Assembly (NCBI GenBank): GCA_002478115.1
Contig: DLMH01000187.1
Location: 1 to 32,939, forward strand
Source: Candidatus Acidiferrum typicum
GTDB lineage: Bacteria; Acidobacteriota; Terriglobia; Acidiferrales; UBA7541
DNA: 32,939 bases
Direction of reading: 5' to 3'
The notes beneath the pieces are model-generated. The model had not been told where the DNA came from. It saw only the letters and a list, made by a program, of their open reading frames with translations, and ran no database searches. A program made the position numbers and the translations under genes. The first letter of the stretch is position 1. The number at the start of each line of letters is the position of its first letter. Positions 14,587 through 21,337 of the stretch are shown one piece after another.

Positions 14587-15654
14587 ATGCAAACAGGAAT
14601 TATTGGACTACCACAGGTTGGAAAGACCACGCTCTTCCGGATATTGACCAAAGCGCACGTGGACGCCAAGGGCGGCCAAGCCACGCATGTCGGCGTAGCC
14701 AAGGTGCCGGAGCCGCGGCTGGTGGAACTGGCGAAGCTCTACAGCCCAAAGAAAATCACCTATGCGACGGTCCAGTATGTGGATCTGGCCGGGGTGCAGA
14801 AGGAGCGCATGCGCGAGAGTTTGGCTTCCCTTCGGGACGTTGATGCCATCGCCCACGTGATTCGCGTGTTTGACGATCCCAGCGTGCCGCACTCCGAGGG
14901 AGCAATCGACCCTCTGCGCGATGTGACGAACCTCGATCTGGAGTTGATCCTCTCCGATCATGAGCAGGTCACGCGCCGCCTCGAGCGCGTGGACAAAGAT
15001 CTGAAAAAGAAAAAAGATCCCGCGTTGGAATGGGAGAAAGCGGTGCTCGAGAAATGCAAAGCGCATCTCGAAGCCGAAAAGCCACTGCGCGAACTGGAGT
15101 TGACGCCAGAAGAACGCAAGCCGATTAGCGGCTTTCTGTTCCTGTCGCAGCGGCCGATGCTCTATGTGCTGAATCTGGGCGATGACGAAGCAGCCGAGAT
15201 GGACAAAGCGGTCGAAAAGCACAAACTGGCGGCGCTGCAGGGCCGGCCAAACACCGCAGTCGTGGCAGTCTGCGGCAGATTGGAAGCGGAACTTGCGGAG
15301 ATGGAAGAGAAAGAAGCAGCCGAACTCCTCGCCTCCTATGGTTTGAAAGAGCCGGGCCTCAACCGCCTCATCCATGCGACATATGACTTGATGGGGCTAT
15401 TCCCCTTTTTCACCGCGGGGGAGCCCGAAGTGCGCGCCTGGACGATCCGCAAAGGCTCCACGGCCGTGAAGGCGGCGGGCGAAATTCACAGTGACATCGA
15501 GAAGGGTTTTATTCGCGCGGAGGTGGTGCGCTGCGAAGATCTCCTGGCGGCCGGGAGCATCGCCGCCGCGAAGGAAAAAGCGCAGGTGCGCCTCGAAGGG
15601 AAAGAGTACATTGTGCAGGAAGGGGATGTGATTCTCTTTCGCCACAGCGGGTAG
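14587..15654 (+). CDS. ychF: YchF-like (Obg-related) P-loop NTPase with TGS domain
   Basis: 355-residue cytoplasmic NTPase. YchF binds ATP more readily than GTP and interacts with ribosomes. Visible are the P-loop GLPQVGKTT (about 7-15), the Walker B-like DLAGV (about 67-71), a nucleotide base motif NLGD (about 196-199; E. coli YchF has NVNE), a helical coiled-coil insert, and the C-terminal TGS domain (EVRAWTIRKGST to EGDVILFR). It differs from E. coli YchF in several places: GLPNVGKST is GLPQVGKTT, the FPFCTIEPN stretch is missing, and the loop after DLAGV is shortened (no GEGLGN). It is therefore a divergent subgroup. A TAAGAT element (14572-14577) lies 9 bases before the ATG, so the transcript may have almost no leader. 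Confidence 0.85.
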   Translation: MQTGIIGLPQVGKTTLFRILTKAHVDAKGGQATHVGVAKVPEPRLVELAKLYSPKKITYATVQYVDLAGVQKERMRESLASLRDVDAIAHVIRVFDDPSVPHSEGAIDPLRDVTNLDLELILSDHEQVTRRLERVDKDLKKKKDPALEWEKAVLEKCKAHLEAEKPLRELELTPEERKPISGFLFLSQRPMLYVLNLGDDEAAEMDKAVEKHKLAALQGRPNTAVVAVCGRLEAELAEMEEKEAAELLASYGLKEPGLNRLIHATYDLMGLFPFFTAGEPEVRAWTIRKGSTAVKAAGEIHSDIEKGFIRAEVVRCEDLLAAGSIAAAKEKAQVRLEGKEYIVQEGDVILFRHSG

Positions 15655-15667
15655 GGAACCGCTCATA

Positions 15668-15747
15668 CGCAAGCGACATTTTCTCAGGGGCCAAGACTCC
15701 TTCGTTGCGCAAGCGCACTTTGCTGGAGCTAAGCCTCCGCCCCTAAG
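15668..15747. repeat. Two imperfect 40-bp repeat units between ychF and the ZIP gene
   Basis: Both units begin CGCAAGCG (15668 and 15708). About 20 bases on, unit 1 has GCCAAGACTCC and unit 2 has GCTAAGCCTCC. Overall similarity is moderate and needs small gaps. It looks like a degenerate tandem pair of a dispersed intergenic element. Confidence 0.35.
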
Positions 15748-15761
15748 GCATCGAGTTCTCC

Positions 15762-16505
15762 ATGACACATGAGCTCTCATTCCGGATCGCGCTGGCGGCG
15801 CTGCTGGGGCTGGTGGCCGCCGGCGGTAATCTCCTCGGCGGGTACTTCGTGGTGTACCGCGAATGGCCGCGCCGTTACCTGCAATATTTCCTGGCGCTCG
15901 GCGCGGGCTACATGCTCTCCGTGGCGCTCGTCGAAGTGATCCCGGAGTCCATACGCCTGGCCGGAGAGCAGGCACTGCTCTCCGTACTGATCGGTTTTTT
16001 CCTGGTACACCTGTTCGAGCACACCATCGCGCCGCACTTTCACTTCGGCGAAGAAACTCACACGGAAGAGATGCAACATCATCATGCGCGAAGCACGGTG
16101 CTGCTGGGCCTGGCGATCCACGCATTCTTCGATGGCGTGGCGATTGCCGCGGGCTTCCTGGTTTCCACCTGGCTGGGCATGGTCATTTTTCTGGCGGTGT
16201 TCCTTCACAAGCTGCCGGAAGGGTTTACCGTGGCTTCCGTTGTTCTCGCAAGCGGCCAGGGTAAGCGCCGAGCGGTGCAAGCGGCGGGGCTTCTGGGCGC
16301 CGCAACGCTGGCCGGTGTGCTGCTGACGAGCCAACTGCAAGGCCAGCTCAAGTATGCCTTGCCGCTTTCGGGGGGAGTGACGCTCTATGTTGCGGCCACA
16401 GACCTGCTGCCGGAGGTGAACCGCGAGCCCGGCTGGCGGATGGCCTTGCTGGTTTTTGTCGGTGTAGCTACGCTTTTGATTCTAAGGGGTTTGTTCCATG
16501 TCTAA
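15762..16505 (+). CDS. ZIP-family metal transporter
   Basis: 247-residue inner-membrane protein of the ZIP family, which imports divalent metals such as zinc. Seven to eight hydrophobic segments are visible. The binuclear metal site of helices IV and V is present: HAFFDGVAIAAG (His120, Asp124) and HKLPEG (His149, Glu153). A histidine-rich cytoplasmic loop (HFHFGEETH, then MQHHHAR, about 92-110) precedes helix IV, as usual. The metal cannot be told from sequence. The ATG at 15762 gives a normal N-terminus. It follows ychF by 107 bases and is probably a separate unit. Confidence 0.88.
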   Translation: MTHELSFRIALAALLGLVAAGGNLLGGYFVVYREWPRRYLQYFLALGAGYMLSVALVEVIPESIRLAGEQALLSVLIGFFLVHLFEHTIAPHFHFGEETHTEEMQHHHARSTVLLGLAIHAFFDGVAIAAGFLVSTWLGMVIFLAVFLHKLPEGFTVASVVLASGQGKRRAVQAAGLLGAATLAGVLLTSQLQGQLKYALPLSGGVTLYVAATDLLPEVNREPGWRMALLVFVGVATLLILRGLFHV

Positions 16506-16554
16506 GAAGGCGTGCCAAGCGCCCCGTGCCTTCCTCGCCCCGCGTGGCGTAACT

Positions 16555-16587
16555 GCAACTTTTTGAAGACAAACGGGTTTGCTAAAG
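16555..16587 (+). promoter_or_regulatory. Candidate autoregulated ECF promoter of the sigma factor operon
   Basis: GCAACTTTTT (16555-16564) and GCTAAAG (16581-16587) are 16 bases apart. AAC in the -35 is the hallmark of ECF sigma promoters and 16 bases is the usual spacing. The start point would fall just before the ATG at 16598. Pattern match only. Confidence 0.35.
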
Positions 16588-16597
16588 TGTGGCGGCT

Positions 16598-17197
16598 ATG
16601 GTCAGAACCGACGTCCAACTTATGTTGGATGTGAAAGCCGGCGACGAAGCTTCCTTTGAGCTTCTGTTGCAGCGCTATCGCACGCCACTGGTCAACTTCC
16701 TGTTCCGGATGGTTCGCAACCGCGAACAAGCGGAGGACCTGGCGCAGGAAGTATTCCTGCGGGTGTACCGCGCACGGGAAGAATATGTGCCCAGCGCGAA
16801 GTTCACCACCTGGCTCTTCCGGATCGCCACGAACCTGGCGTTGAATTCGATGCGGGACACCCGCTACCAGAAGCTGGAAGTTTCCATCGATGCGCCGGTG
16901 ACGGTGAACGCCGAAGATGGCGACGAGCGGCCGCTGGATGTTGCGGAGAAGCACCCCAATATCGAGCAGCATCTCGTCGGGGATGTGCGGGTGAAAATGA
17001 TTCGCCATGCCATCAACAAGCTTCCGGAAAAGCAGCGCGCGGCGGTGCTGCTGCACAAATACCAGGAGCTGGATTATACGGAGATTGCCAAGATTCTCAG
17101 TTGCTCGGAGAGCGCGTTAAAGTCGCGGCTGTTCCGGGCTTATGAGGCGCTGCGAGTGGAACTAGCCCCGCTGGTGGCGCACCAGGCAAGGCACTAG
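16598..17197 (+). CDS. ECF sigma factor (RpoE-like)
   Basis: 199-residue alternative sigma factor. Region 2 (about 20-85) contains FLFRMVRNREQAEDLAQEVF and the region 2.4 sequence FTTWLFRIATNLALNSMR. A linker rich in acidic residues follows. Region 4 (about 125-185) has LPEKQRAAVLLHKYQELDY and the helix-turn-helix EIAKILSCSESALKSRLFRA. It should direct RNA polymerase to envelope or stress genes when released from its anti-sigma factor, encoded 20 bases downstream. ATG 16598 is used; a GTG at 16589 is in frame, but the candidate promoter would start transcription beyond it. It forms an operon with the next two genes. Confidence 0.93.
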   Translation: MVRTDVQLMLDVKAGDEASFELLLQRYRTPLVNFLFRMVRNREQAEDLAQEVFLRVYRAREEYVPSAKFTTWLFRIATNLALNSMRDTRYQKLEVSIDAPVTVNAEDGDERPLDVAEKHPNIEQHLVGDVRVKMIRHAINKLPEKQRAAVLLHKYQELDYTEIAKILSCSESALKSRLFRAYEALRVELAPLVAHQARH

Positions 17198-17217
17198 GGT
17201 AGGGAAAGAAGGCAGTT

Positions 17218-17718
17218 ATGAGTTGCGAAAAAATGGAAGGCCGCATCCTGGGATACCTCGACGGGCGGCTGAATGAGAGCGAGCGGCTGGATGCGGAGAA
17301 GCATCTAGCGGCCTGCGCCGCCTGCCGTCTGCGCGTGAATGAATTTCGCGCCGTGTCCGGGTTGCTGGACGAACTTTCGGTGATCGAGCCCTCGCCTGAA
17401 TTCGATGTGCGCGTGCACGCGCGCGTGGCGGCCGAACCCGTGAAGGAAAGCTGGTGGGCCTGGCTGAGAATTTCACCGCGGGTGGCTTTTGCGGCTTCGA
17501 TGCTGCTGCTGGCGGCGATCTGGATGGGCTACTACCAGCAGCCCCAGCAAGTTCAACTGCCCTGGAACAATCCTGTGGAAGCGGATGCGCAGATGATGCA
17601 AGACCTGCCGGTTCTTGAGGATCACGATGTGCTCTCGAATTTCGAGCCGCTGAAGGATTTGCCGGGAAAAGCGGACGACGATTCGGATAATGTGCCGCAG
17701 CAACAGCAGCCGATGTAA
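17218..17718 (+). CDS. Membrane anti-sigma factor with zinc-finger (ZAS) domain
   Basis: 166-residue single-pass membrane protein. The cytoplasmic N-terminus is a zinc-binding anti-sigma domain with H-x3-C-x2-C (His29, Cys33, Cys36 in EKHLAACAAC) and an additional Cys3, the typical ZAS set. One membrane helix (about 88-106, AFAASMLLLAAIWMGYY) leads to a ~60-residue periplasmic tail rich in Asp and Gln. It should hold the upstream sigma factor at the membrane. AGAAGG precedes the ATG at 17218, which lies 20 bases after the sigma gene; the DUF3106 gene follows 33 bases later. Confidence 0.88.
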   Translation: MSCEKMEGRILGYLDGRLNESERLDAEKHLAACAACRLRVNEFRAVSGLLDELSVIEPSPEFDVRVHARVAAEPVKESWWAWLRISPRVAFAASMLLLAAIWMGYYQQPQQVQLPWNNPVEADAQMMQDLPVLEDHDVLSNFEPLKDLPGKADDDSDNVPQQQQPM

Positions 17719-17751
17719 GAGGGAGAAGCAAAGAGGCCAGGCAGCAAAGAG

Positions 17752-18546
17752 ATGCGGAAGAGTATCCAATTCGGTTTGGTGGCGCTCGCGGCAGTGAGTA
17801 TCGCCGCGATTCCCGCGAGCGGCTGGGCGCAGAAGCCCCACGGCGCGGGCAATCCGGCGCCGCATGCGGACCGTCCGCCACAACATCAGGCGCAGCCGAA
17901 AGCGCAGGCGTCGCGGCCGCATCAACAGAATCCGAACGCAAACCGTCCGCCGGCGAATCCCAATCGCGCGCCCCAGAATGCGAATCGCTCCGCCGAACGG
18001 CCACCGCAAATCCATGCGGGCCCGCAGGGGAATTTCAACAATGGAGCGCGCCCCGGTTATGGTGCGCGACCCAACCTTACGCCCAGGCAGCAGTTGGGTG
18101 TGGGCGCGGCGCGTCCGTGGGTGGATCGCATGCGCGATCTATCGCCGGGACAGCGCGAAAACGTCTTGCAGAACAGCCGCGCCTTCCAAAACCTTTCTCC
18201 GGAGCAGCAGAGCAAGATCCGCCAGCAATTCAACCAGTGGGACCGCATGACGCCGCAACAGCGCGACGATCAGAGAATAAAGGAAGATACCTGGCGGCGG
18301 ATGACACAGCCGCAGCGCGAACACATCAAGAACGATGTCATGCCCAAGTGGCGCCAGATGCCTTGGGACCGGCAGCAACTGATGAAGCAGAAACTGGGCG
18401 TCCTGCAGAACATGCCGGAATCCGCCCGCAATCAGCGCCTGAATGATCCGGAATTCACCAGGGGCATGACCGACGACGAGAAATCCTTGTTGCACGATCT
18501 GAGCCACACCCACGTGGGCGGAGCCCCCGAACCACCCGGCGAATAA
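17752..18546 (+). CDS. Secreted DUF3106-domain protein
   Basis: 264-residue exported protein. A signal peptide (about 1-26, ending GWAQK) is followed by a low-complexity region rich in Pro, Asn, Gln, Arg and Ala (about 27-115), then a helical DUF3106 domain (about 120-235). That domain has repeats of the pattern LSPxQRxxxLxxxxxxxxLxPEQQ (for example MRDLSPGQRENV and FQNLSPEQQSKI) and many Arg/Met/Trp residues. The LSPEQQ/MTPQQR units resemble the LTxxQ motifs of the periplasmic stress sensors CpxP and Spy. As third gene of a sigma/anti-sigma operon it is a candidate periplasmic sensor or feedback partner of the anti-sigma factor; this is inference from context. Confidence 0.8.
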   Translation: MRKSIQFGLVALAAVSIAAIPASGWAQKPHGAGNPAPHADRPPQHQAQPKAQASRPHQQNPNANRPPANPNRAPQNANRSAERPPQIHAGPQGNFNNGARPGYGARPNLTPRQQLGVGAARPWVDRMRDLSPGQRENVLQNSRAFQNLSPEQQSKIRQQFNQWDRMTPQQRDDQRIKEDTWRRMTQPQREHIKNDVMPKWRQMPWDRQQLMKQKLGVLQNMPESARNQRLNDPEFTRGMTDDEKSLLHDLSHTHVGGAPEPPGE

Positions 18547-18584
18547 CTATTCCCGGAAGGCTTCCCCTAAAACCCGGAATCTTT

Positions 18585-18613
18585 TGTCATCCCGAGCGAA
18601 GCGAGGGATCTGC
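18585..18613 (+). repeat. Dispersed repeat, TGTCATCCCGAGCGAAGCGAGGGATCTGC type
   Basis: The 29-base element starts with TGTCATCCCGAG and ends with GAGGGATCTGC. Near-identical strings occur between genes in many soil bacterial genomes. A second, more diverged member is at 6180-6222 in the opposite orientation. Internally GAGCGAAGC and its neighbours can form a small hairpin. Confidence 0.6.
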
Positions 18614-18764
18614 TTTACGCAAGACCCCGTGCAAGTTTCTGTTCGTCTTTGAGCAGGGAGGGTTGCTCTCGCTGACTCATGCGTTGACAACGAGGGAAGG
18701 TTCGCGGCATCGTGACATCTGGCGGCGCAACGCATCCAACGCCGGGGAGAGTCCCATTCTCGAA

Positions 18765-20087
18765 TTGTCCACACGATTCCGGGCGCTCAAGCACCGCAAC
18801 TTTCAACTCTTCATCATCGGACAATTGATTTCGCTGATCGGCACGTGGATGCAAAACCTGGCCCAGCAGTGGCTCGTCTATAGCCTGACCCATTCCGTCG
18901 TGTTTCTGGGCATCTTCGGTTTTGTCAGCCAGGCGCCCATGCTGCTGCTCGCGTGGATGGGCGGGCACGTGGGCGACCGCTACAACCGCCACCGCGGCGT
19001 GATCGTGACGCAATCTTGCTCCATGATCCTGGCGTTTGTGCTGGCGGCGCTGACGCTCACGCATGTGATCCGCGTGTGGCACCTGCTCGTGATTGCGCTC
19101 CTTGTCGGCATCGTGAATGCCTTCGACGTGCCCATCCGCCAGTCCTTCTTCGTGCACATGGTGGGGCAGGAGGATTTGCCGAATGCCATTGCGTTGAACT
19201 CTTCCATTTTCAACGGGGCGCGTGTCGTGGGGCCGGCCATCGCGGGCTTTACCATCCTCCTGGTGGGCGAAGGCTGGTGCTTCTTCCTGAACGGCCTTAG
19301 CTTCGTGGCAGTGATCGTGGCGTTGCTGATGATGCACATCCCGCGAGTTGAAGCGAAACGCACCGAGGAATCGCCCGTGCGCAGCTTCGCCCTGGGATTC
19401 CGTTTCGCCATGGCAGATCTGCCGATCCGCTCCGCGCTGCTTCTGTTGAGCGTTCTGAGCTTGTTTGGCTTGCAATACTCCGTCTTCCTGCCGATCTATG
19501 CGCACGACATCCTGCATGGAGGCGTGGAAACTCAGGGACTATTGATGACCGCAGCAGGGGTTGGCGCGCTACTAGGCGCGCTGGAGTTCGCCGCCCGCAC
19601 GCACTACAAAGGACTGGCGCGGGTGATCGGGGCCACCTGCACGACCTGCGCGATTAGCCTCCTGGTCTTCTCGCAAGCACCTTTGTTTGGACCGTGGGCC
19701 GAGAGGCTCGCGCGCTGGATTGCCAGTGTCTGCAGCGCCTGTACCATCTCTCCCCCGAGGATTGGGGAAGCCGCCCCATTCTGGTTGTGCGCGGCGGTGC
19801 TGTTTGTCATGGGGTTTGCCACCACTACGCAGATGGCGGCGACGAACACTATCCTCCAGGAGCGCGTGCCGGATCATATGCGCAGCCGGTTGATGGCCGT
19901 GTACGCCACCATGTTCATGGGCGTGCAACCCATCGGCGCGCTGATCGCGGGCGGCGTGGCCAAGCATGTGGGGACGCCGAACACGGTTCTTCTTTTTGGC
20001 TTGCTCGTGCTCACCGGATGCCTGGTGTTTATTACTCGCGTGGTCATGAAGATGAACAAGTCCGGGCCTGCGCCGGCCCTGACGTAG
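18765..20087 (+). CDS. MFS transporter (EntS-like, MFS_3 family)
   Basis: 440-residue inner-membrane exporter of the major facilitator superfamily with about 12 helices. Features of the MFS_3 (enterobactin exporter-like) group are the start RALKHRNFQLFIIGQLISLIG, TWMQNLAQQWLVY, the loop GGHVGDRYNRHRG between helices 2 and 3, and VPDHMRSRLMAVY in the second half. The exported compound is unknown. There is no ATG near the N-terminus; the TTG at 18765 gives the usual short lead-in (STRFRALKHRNF), while a TTG at 18663 would add 34 unlikely residues. A GGGGAGAG lies about 15 bases before 18765. It converges with the PqqD-like gene. Confidence 0.88.
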   Translation: MSTRFRALKHRNFQLFIIGQLISLIGTWMQNLAQQWLVYSLTHSVVFLGIFGFVSQAPMLLLAWMGGHVGDRYNRHRGVIVTQSCSMILAFVLAALTLTHVIRVWHLLVIALLVGIVNAFDVPIRQSFFVHMVGQEDLPNAIALNSSIFNGARVVGPAIAGFTILLVGEGWCFFLNGLSFVAVIVALLMMHIPRVEAKRTEESPVRSFALGFRFAMADLPIRSALLLLSVLSLFGLQYSVFLPIYAHDILHGGVETQGLLMTAAGVGALLGALEFAARTHYKGLARVIGATCTTCAISLLVFSQAPLFGPWAERLARWIASVCSACTISPPRIGEAAPFWLCAAVLFVMGFATTTQMAATNTILQERVPDHMRSRLMAVYATMFMGVQPIGALIAGGVAKHVGTPNTVLLFGLLVLTGCLVFITRVVMKMNKSGPAPALT

Positions 20088-20145
20088 CTCTGGCTTGCGA
20101 ATACCGTTTGCGCAACTTCCCGCAATTCATGGTCCTGCCCGCAAA

Positions 20146-20424
20146 TCAAAAATCAATGGCGCGTTGCTCGTGCAATAGCCCGAGGTAGCTCAGAAGATCG
20201 CCGGTAATGCGCTGCGGCTCCGCTTTTGCATAAAGCGCGTGCAGTTTCTCCGCGATCTGCTGGACGGTATGTTTGCCGTCGCACAACTGCACAATCTCCA
20301 GGCTTGGACCGCTGAGCCGAAGTTCGCCCCCAGCCGCCAGCAGGAGCCTCCGTGGCTGCTGATTCTTCTCGTTCAAACGAACCCCAGGAGCAAGTCGCGG
20401 TGCGGCGGTCAAATCAGGTTTCAT
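20146..20424 (-). CDS. PqqD-like protein (RiPP recognition element fold)
   Basis: 92-residue protein matching the PqqD family in length and pattern: an RLAPGVRL start, a beta-rich middle (RRLLLAAGGELRLSGPS), EIVQLCDGKHTVQQIAEKLH as the winged-helix core, and LLSYLGLLHEQRAI at the end. PqqD-type domains bind the leader of a precursor peptide and present it to a radical SAM or other modifying enzyme. No pqqA, pqqE or radical SAM gene is in the window, so this is an orphan copy here. The ATG at 20424 gives normal family length. The start overlaps the end of a small upstream reading frame in an ATGA arrangement. Confidence 0.75.
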   Translation of the reverse strand: MKPDLTAAPRLAPGVRLNEKNQQPRRLLLAAGGELRLSGPSLEIVQLCDGKHTVQQIAEKLHALYAKAEPQRITGDLLSYLGLLHEQRAIDF

Positions 20425-20576
20425 CTTGAGTCCTTCCCGGCAGGCAGCGCGCCCACAGGCGTCCAGCCAGGTTTCCCATATACAAAATAGCACGCCAAGA
20501 CGCGGTTGATGGCCGAGCGGTTCAGGGCAGGGAAAAGGGACAGAGGGACGGGGGCGGGAAGCGCGCCACTAGCCAT
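20421..20576 (-). CDS. Possible 51-residue small protein overlapping the PqqD-like gene
   Basis: An ATG at 20576 opens a 51-codon frame whose stop (20421-20423) overlaps the ATG of the PqqD-like gene as ATGA, the classic sign of translational coupling. The product begins MASGALPAPVPLSLFPALN and contains NRVLACYFVYGKPGW near its middle. No Shine-Dalgarno sequence precedes the ATG and the E-x3-Y motif of PqqA is absent. A precursor or leader peptide is possible, but so is a chance frame in GC-rich DNA. Confidence 0.3.
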   Translation of the reverse strand: MASGALPAPVPLSLFPALNRSAINRVLACYFVYGKPGWTPVGALPAGKDSR

Positions 20577-20679
20577 TGGGACGGAAATTTGCACGGCCAT
20601 ACAGGATGTGGTAGGGCTAAAAGCAGTTTCTCCGCAACATTAAATTCCACAAATTCTGCACAATTCATGCGGATTTCGC
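20577..20679. other. Spacer between the PqqD-side genes and the dcw promoter
   Basis: No gene seen. The right half is locally AT-rich (ACATTAAATTCCACAAATTC) next to the dcw promoter. No clear minus-strand promoter for the PqqD-like gene could be recognised. Confidence 0.4.
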
Positions 20680-20707
20680 TTGACTTGGCCGAGAAACCGC
20701 ATAAGCT
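20680..20707 (+). promoter_or_regulatory. Putative main promoter of the dcw cluster
   Basis: TTGACT (20680-20685) is followed after 16 bases by TAAGCT (20702-20707). The -10 is the same hexamer as in the methyltransferase promoter at 5286. The leader to mraZ would be about 95 bases and contains the MraZ boxes. Confidence 0.5.
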
Positions 20708-20714
20708 GTGGAGA

Positions 20715-20773
20715 AAAGTGGGGCAAAGTGGTAAGTAGGGGCAGGAAGTAGAGTGTCTTGGGGGCAGTGGTCA
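20715..20773 (+). promoter_or_regulatory. MraZ-box array upstream of mraZ
   Basis: AAAGTGG occurs at 20715 and exactly 10 bases later at 20725. Degenerate copies continue at about the same period: GGGG at 20738, GTAGAG at 20748, TTGGGG at 20758 and GTGG at 20767. MraZ is known to bind direct GTG(G)-type repeats at about one helical turn in front of its own gene (TGGG repeats in E. coli, AAAGTG in mycoplasmas). This array fits autoregulation of the cluster. Confidence 0.6.
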
Positions 20774-20809
20774 TTTTGGCCACACTGAACCTCCATCGAG
20801 ACGGAATTC

Positions 20810-21250
20810 ATGAATCTGCGGGGAAATTGTCCGGCGAAGGTCGACGAGAAGGGTCGTCTGAAGATCCCCGTGTCTTTTCTCGAGGCCTTAAAAGAGTACG
20901 GCAGCCAGTTTTACATCACCAGCCCGACCGGTGAGACGGCTCGCATCTACCCGATGAAGGTGTGGAACGGGATTGAAGACAAACTGGCGAAGTTGCCTAG
21001 TACGCATAAGACGAAGCGCAAGTTTTTGATGAGAACGAGCTACTACGGGCAAGTGGTGGAATTGGACGGGCAGGGGCGGGTGCTGTTGCCTCCGGTCTTG
21101 AGGGAGGCAGCGCAAACGAAGGGCGACGTGGACGTGCTGGGCGAGTTGGACTATTTGGAAGTCATGAACCACGCGCGGGTTTTGGATCAGATGAAGAATG
21201 AGCCGTACACAGACGAAGACGACAAGGTTCTCGGGGATCTGGGGATTTAG
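20810..21250 (+). CDS. mraZ: Transcriptional regulator MraZ
   Basis: 146-residue DNA-binding protein, first gene of the division and cell wall cluster. Two SpoVT/AbrB-like half domains are visible, each with the conserved DxxGR: DEKGRLKIP (about 12-20) and DGQGRVLLP (about 86-94). It forms ring-shaped oligomers and binds repeats in front of its own gene; an array of such repeats is at 20715-20773. The start ATG follows a weak GAGACGGAA. The length is close to the family norm. The next gene, rsmH, begins 87 bases downstream. Confidence 0.96.
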   Translation: MNLRGNCPAKVDEKGRLKIPVSFLEALKEYGSQFYITSPTGETARIYPMKVWNGIEDKLAKLPSTHKTKRKFLMRTSYYGQVVELDGQGRVLLPPVLREAAQTKGDVDVLGELDYLEVMNHARVLDQMKNEPYTDEDDKVLGDLGI

Positions 21251-21337
21251 TGAGCCCTAGGTCGTCAGCTTTCAGTTGTAAGCCGGAATTGGGCGGGAAG
21301 TGGGCGCAGTTGGGGCGGCAATAGGGCGAAAAGAGAA

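Noticed and set aside
16509..16538. Terminator after the ZIP gene (GAAGGC/GCCTTC inverted repeat)
   Set aside because: Only six base pairs with a long GC-rich loop and no T-run; too weak to call.
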